From Gammaproteobacteria bacterium (GTDB taxonomy: Bacteria > Pseudomonadota > Gammaproteobacteria > UBA6429 > Thiohalophilaceae): a DNA stretch of 5,019 bases. The stretch lies in contig JAUVGM010000201.1 of assembly GCA_030593785.1 (NCBI GenBank), positions 1 through 5,019 of the forward strand, given 5' to 3'. The position numbers were made by a program, and so were the translations under genes. Shown piece by piece: positions 4,306-5,019 of this stretch (position 1 is the first letter of the stretch; each line of letters opens with the position of its first letter). Under the pieces are notes generated by a model. The model searched no databases. It saw nothing but the letters and a program-made list of their open reading frames with translations, and was not told the DNA's origin.

Positions 4306-5019
4306 TATGCTGAGGCTGCTCGTTGCAGACCATATTTACGCATTTTTTCAACCAGAGTGGTACGGCGCATATTTAAGCGTTGTGCTGCATGAGCAACAAC
4401 ACCATTTGCATCATCTAATGCTTGCTTAATGAGGTTTGATTCTAAATCTAATAAATGAGCTTTAAGATCGATACCTTCTGCAGGCAATACATCCTGACTT
4501 GTAACCTGATTAACAATGTGTGAAACAACGCGTTGTTGCAGCATTGGATCCTGCTTAACCGAATCTGAAGCCATGTTTACTACTGAAACCTCAATACCCT
4601 GGCGATATTTTTCGGGCAAATCATGGGTATCAACCACACCATTAGGAAACATAATGAGCAAGCGTTCGACTAAATTTGATAACTCACGTACATTGCCAGG
4701 CCACTGATATTGTTGCAATGCAGTTACTGCTGCAGGCGTTAAACGAACCGAACCTCTTTTATTGTTTTCCATGCGAACAATAAGTTCTTCCAACAACAGT
4801 GGAATATCTTCAGCGCGTTCAGATAGAGATGGCATTTCGATAGGGAAAACATTTAGACGATAATATAAATCTTCGCGGAAACGACCTTCGGTAATTTCAG
4901 TTTCTAAATTTCTATGTGTTGCCGCGATGATACGCACATTTGCTTTAATACTTTTGTTACCACCGACACGTTCAAATACGCGTTCTTGAATAACACGTAA
5001 TAATTTAACCTGCATTGCT
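4305..5019 (-). CDS. fleQ: FleQ/FlrA, master sigma54-dependent flagellar activator (C-terminal half, cut by window edge)
   Basis: FleQ/FlrA is the top-level activator of polar flagellar genes and in Pseudomonas also a c-di-GMP-binding regulator. About 237 C-terminal residues are visible; the N-terminal domain, Walker A, GAFTGA loop and Walker B lie beyond the right edge. What remains starts just after Walker B with MQVKLLRVIQERVFERVGG, then VRIIAATHRNLE (sensor I region), arginine fingers in FREDLYYRLNVFP, the AAA+ lid with YQWPGNVREL, and a Fis-type helix-turn-helix at the C-terminus (IKQALDDANGVVAHAAQRL, then RRTTLVEKMRKYGL). RRTTLVEKMRKYG is strongly characteristic of FleQ/FlrA and differs from the SERTLRYKL of the FleR in this window. 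Its place upstream of fleS matches the Pseudomonas and Vibrio order, apart from the inserted opposite-strand gene. Residues for c-di-GMP binding cannot be judged from this fragment. Confidence 0.94.
   Translation of the reverse strand, partial: AMQVKLLRVIQERVFERVGGNKSIKANVRIIAATHRNLETEITEGRFREDLYYRLNVFPIEMPSLSERAEDIPLLLEELIVRMENNKRGSVRLTPAAVTALQQYQWPGNVRELSNLVERLLIMFPNGVVDTHDLPEKYRQGIEVSVVNMASDSVKQDPMLQQRVVSHIVNQVTSQDVLPAEGIDLKAHLLDLESNLIKQALDDANGVVAHAAQRLNMRRTTLVEKMRKYGLQRAASA

Noticed and set aside
4516..4707. Plus-strand open frame of 63 codons
   Set aside because: Antisense to fleQ with no recognisable domain.
1..5019. Search by eye for CRISPR arrays, tRNA or rRNA genes, insertion sequences and attachment sites
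   Set aside because: No regularly spaced repeats, cloverleaf-like sequence, transposase or long direct repeats were seen.

Overview
The window is part of a polar-flagellum gene cluster of the Pseudomonas/Vibrio type. The order is fleQ (flrA), fleS (flrB), fleR (flrC), fliE, fliF, all on the minus strand. This order, the two sigma54 activators and the soluble sensor kinase point to a gammaproteobacterium. The DNA is AT-rich by eye, so it is not a typical high-GC Pseudomonas, but the genus cannot be fixed from this sequence alone.

Layout from right to left, in the direction of transcription. The 3' half of fleQ (4305-5019) enters from the right edge. After a short AT-rich convergent spacer comes a small cysteine-rich gene on the opposite strand (3934-4191), which the canonical cluster does not have. 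A 258-base divergent region (3676-3933) follows. It holds a near-consensus sigma54 promoter, a perfect IHF-type sequence and several palindromes. Next come fleS (2395-3669/3675) and fleR (966-2375), separated by 19 bases. A 104-base spacer with a second sigma54-type promoter leads to fliE (538-861). After 57 bases fliF begins (480 down to the left edge, where it is cut).

How the parts work together, from knowledge of these families: FleQ/FlrA with sigma54 RNA polymerase activates fleSR and early structural genes. FleS phosphorylates FleR, which drives later sigma54-dependent classes. FliF builds the MS ring and FliE joins it to the rod. The two sigma54-type sites sit directly upstream of fleS and fliE, as this hierarchy predicts.

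The main departures from the standard picture are: the orphan cysteine-rich 'CW' protein between fleQ and fleS, with a C7 tract at its 5' end; GAYTGA in place of GAFTGA in FleR; and leader hairpins and palindromes close to the fleS and fliE promoters. Nothing here amounts to a wholly new system. The cysteine-rich gene is the best candidate for an undescribed flagellar regulator.
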